Shown here one piece after another: positions 62,210-64,000 of a stretch of DNA of 64,000 bases. The stretch comes from an uncultured Aquimarina sp. Its GTDB lineage: Bacteria > Bacteroidota > Bacteroidia > Flavobacteriales > Flavobacteriaceae. Under the pieces are notes generated by a model. That model was not told the DNA's origin. It saw nothing but the letters and a program-made list of their open reading frames with translations, and searched no databases. Position numbers and translations under genes: made by a program. Position 1 is the stretch's first letter. Every line of letters starts with the position of its first letter. The stretch spans positions 248,001 to 312,000 of the forward strand of contig CANLEM010000001.1 in assembly GCA_947489685.1 (NCBI GenBank), written 5' to 3'.

Positions 62210-63349
62210 ATGCAAAAGTATAATTATATAATTACGGGTATGGGGGCCTCTGGCCTAATGTTAGTGAATCGCCTGATTTCGGATCCATTTTTTGATCGTA
62301 AAAAGATCTTGTTGATCGATAAACAAGTAAAAAATCAAAATGATCGCACCTGGTGTTTTTGGGAACAAGATAATGGCGATTGGGACGAAATTGTAACCAA
62401 AAAATGGAACCACATTTATTTTGGAAGTAAAGAATATTCTAAAAAAATAGAAATTACGCCTTATCAGTACAAAATGATTCGTAGTAGTGATTTTTATGAT
62501 CTCGTACTTCAAAAGATAAAAGATACACCCAATATTACTGTGGTTACGGAGCGCCTGAAATCTCTTTATGAAAAGGAAGGTTGTGTAGAGGTTAAAACAG
62601 ATCAGCATGCCTATTTGGGAGAGAAAGTGTTTAACAGTATTGTGTTAAGCGATACCTACAAAAATCAAACACAGTATCCGGTATTAAATCAACATTTTGT
62701 GGGGTGGTTTGTAAAAACGAAGCAAGATGTTTTTGATCCTGATACGGCTACATTTATGGATTTTACCGTACCCCAAAAGGGAAATACTCGATTTATGTAT
62801 GTGCTACCCACTTCAAAAAAAGAAGCACTTTTAGAATATACTTTGTTTTCAGAAAAGCTATTGCCAGAACACGAATATGAAGAGGAGATTAAGAGTTATT
62901 TAGCCAATATGGGAATTACCGAATATGATATTGCAGAAAAGGAAAAAGGATGTATCCCCATGACTTCGTATGCATTTGATAAAAGTAATTCTGCAAACAT
63001 ACTCCATATCGGTACGGCAGGAGGGTGGACCAAACCCAGTACAGGCTATACATTTTATATCTCCTCAAAAAAAGTAAAACAACTGGTAGGGTTTTTAAAA
63101 ACCAAAGATAACTTATCTCAATTTCAGAAAAGAACCAGGTTTTGGTTTTATGATCTACTCTTTTTAGATGTGTTACACAAAGAAAACCGAATTGGATCAC
63201 GGTTATTTTCGATATTATTCAAGAAAAATGATGCTAGAAAAATTCTAAAATTTTTGGATGAAGAAACCTCGTTCCTTGAAGAGATAAAAATTACAACTAG
63301 TTTACCTAAATCAAGGTTTTTAAAAGCGCTTTGGAAAAGGGTTTTTTAA
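62210..63349 (+). CDS. crtY: Lycopene cyclase, CrtY type
   Basis: The 379-residue flavoprotein-like enzyme starts with the dinucleotide-binding motif YIITGMGASGLMLVNRL (GxGxxG variant) and has DRTWCFWE, a hallmark of CrtY-type lycopene beta-cyclases, then PTSKKEALLEYTLFS and GTAGGWTKPSTGYTF. It turns lycopene into beta-carotene, the step before zeaxanthin in yellow flavobacteria. No other carotenoid gene lies in the window. Confidence 0.93.
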   Translation: MQKYNYIITGMGASGLMLVNRLISDPFFDRKKILLIDKQVKNQNDRTWCFWEQDNGDWDEIVTKKWNHIYFGSKEYSKKIEITPYQYKMIRSSDFYDLVLQKIKDTPNITVVTERLKSLYEKEGCVEVKTDQHAYLGEKVFNSIVLSDTYKNQTQYPVLNQHFVGWFVKTKQDVFDPDTATFMDFTVPQKGNTRFMYVLPTSKKEALLEYTLFSEKLLPEHEYEEEIKSYLANMGITEYDIAEKEKGCIPMTSYAFDKSNSANILHIGTAGGWTKPSTGYTFYISSKKVKQLVGFLKTKDNLSQFQKRTRFWFYDLLFLDVLHKENRIGSRLFSILFKKNDARKILKFLDEETSFLEEIKITTSLPKSRFLKALWKRVF

Positions 63350-63352
63350 AAA

Positions 63353-64000
63353 TTAATTTATACCCCGTTCCTTTTTAATTTGATCATAGGCTTTTTGCAC
63401 CTCTCTAAATTTTTCTTCGGCACCTTTGATATGAATCTCGTCCATATGTTGGATTTTATCGGGATGATATTTTTTGGCCATAGTTCGAAAGGCTTTTTTT
63501 ACTTCGGAATCACTGGCGTTTTTCTCGATTTCTAAAATTTTATACGCATGATCCCCAGTCTTAAAGAACATGGCCTTAATACTTTCAAAATCCCTGAAAT
63601 TAATACGTAAAAAACCAGCTATTTTACGAATCTCTTCCGCTTCAGAGTTGCTTACACTTCCGTCTGCATTGGCAATTCCGAACAAAAAATGAAGAATCTG
63701 CAATCGCGAAGGGTATCGGGTATGTTGATTGATATACATGCAAATACGTTGGGCAGAAACATGTCTGTTTTTAATAATCTCATTAAATGTTCTAAAAGTG
63801 GCATTGGCACGCTCTTTACCGTAAGCGCTTACAAAATAACGTCTTACATAATCTAACTCGGTTTGATTAATTTTACCATCGGCTTTGATAACCATTGATG
63901 ATAATGAGAGCAAATTAAGCTCAAAATCAGCTGGAGTAACTTCGGGTCCTTGAGAAAATACCTTTTTAAAACCACCACCACCTTTGCCAGATGTTGTAGT
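63353..64000 (-). CDS. TerB/DnaJ-domain co-chaperone-like protein (5' part outside the window)
   Basis: The frame runs open to the window edge, so only the C-terminal 215 or so residues are seen. A glycine-rich stretch is followed by a TerB-like helical domain (NLLSLSSMVIKADGKINQTELDYV, NADGSVSNSEAEEI) and a C-terminal J domain with the HPD motif (KYHPDKIQHMDEIHIKG). DjlA-type proteins share this order. It converges on the lycopene cyclase gene with three bases between stops. Confidence 0.88.
   Translation of the reverse strand, partial: TTTSGKGGGGFKKVFSQGPEVTPADFELNLLSLSSMVIKADGKINQTELDYVRRYFVSAYGKERANATFRTFNEIIKNRHVSAQRICMYINQHTRYPSRLQILHFLFGIANADGSVSNSEAEEIRKIAGFLRINFRDFESIKAMFFKTGDHAYKILEIEKNASDSEVKKAFRTMAKKYHPDKIQHMDEIHIKGAEEKFREVQKAYDQIKKERGIN

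Overview
The window comes from a Bacteroidota genome, most likely a marine member of the Flavobacteriaceae. An Aquimarina-like organism fits, but species cannot be fixed from the sequence. The signs are low GC, T9SS-type C-terminal sorting, DUF3857/transglutaminase proteins, a CrtY-type lycopene cyclase, split LanB dehydratases, and many promoters with the Bacteroidetes -7 element TAnnTTTG and almost no Shine-Dalgarno sequence.

Layout. Positions 1-4018 hold the end of a LytS-type kinase with its LytTR regulator, a helical protein of unknown role, and three small housekeeping-type genes (VOC, DUF2461, TfoX-like). Positions 4116-7550 encode a large secreted repeat protein, 7950-9832 an FtsX/MacB-type ABC pair, 9860-10243 a DCC-family redox protein, and 10461-12623 a molybdopterin oxidoreductase.

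The most unusual region is 12.8-28.9 kb, a class I lanthipeptide-type RiPP locus. Four times over it carries a signal peptide-TPR-TM-AraC HTH regulator followed by a small peptide gene with a double-glycine leader (14623, 16793, 20657, 24149). Interleaved are five further precursor genes (17165, 21028, 21334, 21597, 22026), two LanC-like cyclases with intact zinc ligands, and a split LanB (glutamylation and elimination subunits). Most of the small genes lie beyond simple ORF calling and were read directly from the DNA. Four of the five interleaved precursors share a strong 31-33 nt element a fixed 21-22 nt before their ATG. Nearly every precursor or precursor group is closed by a strong terminator hairpin. 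The regulator-peptide pairing suggests that periplasmic TPR domains sense the neighbouring peptides; this is the main hypothesis offered here. No exporter or leader peptidase is visible in the window.

Positions 28.9-34.8 kb carry dispersed palindromic repeats around a GIY-YIG nuclease, a TPR-CHAT protease-like protein, and a divergent sigma factor with a TPR membrane partner. Positions 34.9-40.5 kb hold a small HTH protein, a metzincin-like protease with a lipoprotein, a DUF3857 protein, and a junction where a second transglutaminase protein and a YD-repeat gene have both lost their 5' ends. Positions 40.5-46.3 kb hold an RHS polymorphic toxin with metal-binding repeats and two candidate immunity genes. 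DUF4291 and an orphan TPR-HTH regulator follow. Positions 48.9-64 kb are mostly ordinary: lipoproteins, a TlpA-like protein, an exonuclease, an S9 peptidase, KptA, tRNA-Asn, RseP, a SCO protein, a Feo iron-uptake operon, a DMT transporter, lycopene cyclase, and a TerB-DnaJ protein cut by the window edge.
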